A DNA stretch of 5,714 nucleotides, taken from the NCBI GenBank assembly GCA_026984415.1, contig JALSSE010000005.1, positions 1 through 5,714 on the forward strand, read 5' to 3'. Below are positions 5,712-5,714 of this stretch, piece after piece (position 1 is the stretch's first letter; each line of letters starts with the position of its first letter). Origin of the DNA: Hydrogenothermaceae bacterium. Its GTDB lineage: Bacteria > Aquificota > Aquificae > Hydrogenothermales > Hydrogenothermaceae. A model generated the notes under the pieces. The model was given only the letters and a program-made list of their open reading frames with translations, was not told the origin of the DNA and searched no databases. A program made the translations under genes and the position numbers.

Positions 5712-5714
5712 AAA

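Noticed and set aside
1..5714. Mobile element, CRISPR, defence or other accessory system
   Set aside because: Nearly every base belongs to conserved translation genes in standard order; there are no inserted frames, repeats or attachment-like sites.

Overview
The window is a tightly packed stretch of translation genes, all on the minus strand. In transcription order (right to left) they are tuf (EF-Tu), rpsJ (S10), rplC (L3), rplD (L4), rplW (L23), rplB (L2), rpsS (S19), rplV (L22), rpsC (S3) and the first 101 codons of rplP (L16), which runs off the left edge. This is the classical S10 ribosomal-protein order with tuf joined directly upstream.

The organism looks like a bacterium of the Aquificota, most likely an AT-rich Hydrogenothermaceae-type lineage (Sulfurihydrogenibium or Persephonella relatives). 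The grounds are the EF-Tu sequence style, the tuf-rpsJ junction (the arrangement I recall from Aquifex), the low G+C, and purine-rich coding strands with almost only AGA/AGG arginine codons and many Lys/Glu residues, as in thermophiles. The assignment is an inference from sequence style; no search was possible.

Layout: tuf 4503-5693, rpsJ 4179-4490, rplC 3481-4164, rplD 2825-3451, rplW 2535-2828, rplB 1689-2516, rpsS 1689 boundary to 1390, rplV 1026-1376, rpsC 329-1012, rplP 1-305. Gaps are 12, 14, 29, -4 (ATGA overlap), 18, -1 (TAATG overlap), 13, 13 and 23 nt. No intergenic stretch is long enough to hold a promoter-plus-leader, riboswitch or terminator, and I see none. The genes are therefore probably co-transcribed from a promoter upstream of the window, with coupled translation. 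No stretch over 300 bases lacks a gene.

Together the products supply the 50S core (L2, L3, L4), the exit tunnel and its rim (L22, L4, L23), the 30S head (S3, S10, S19), the A-site/central protuberance region (L16, partial) and the factor that delivers aminoacyl-tRNA (EF-Tu). I found no new biological system. The points worth a second look are small: a sharp codon-usage change in the last ~20 codons of tuf, an rpsC that starts with TTG, an S19 with a non-canonical N-terminus, start-site corrections for rplC and rplV, and ribosome-binding sites nested in the ends of upstream genes.
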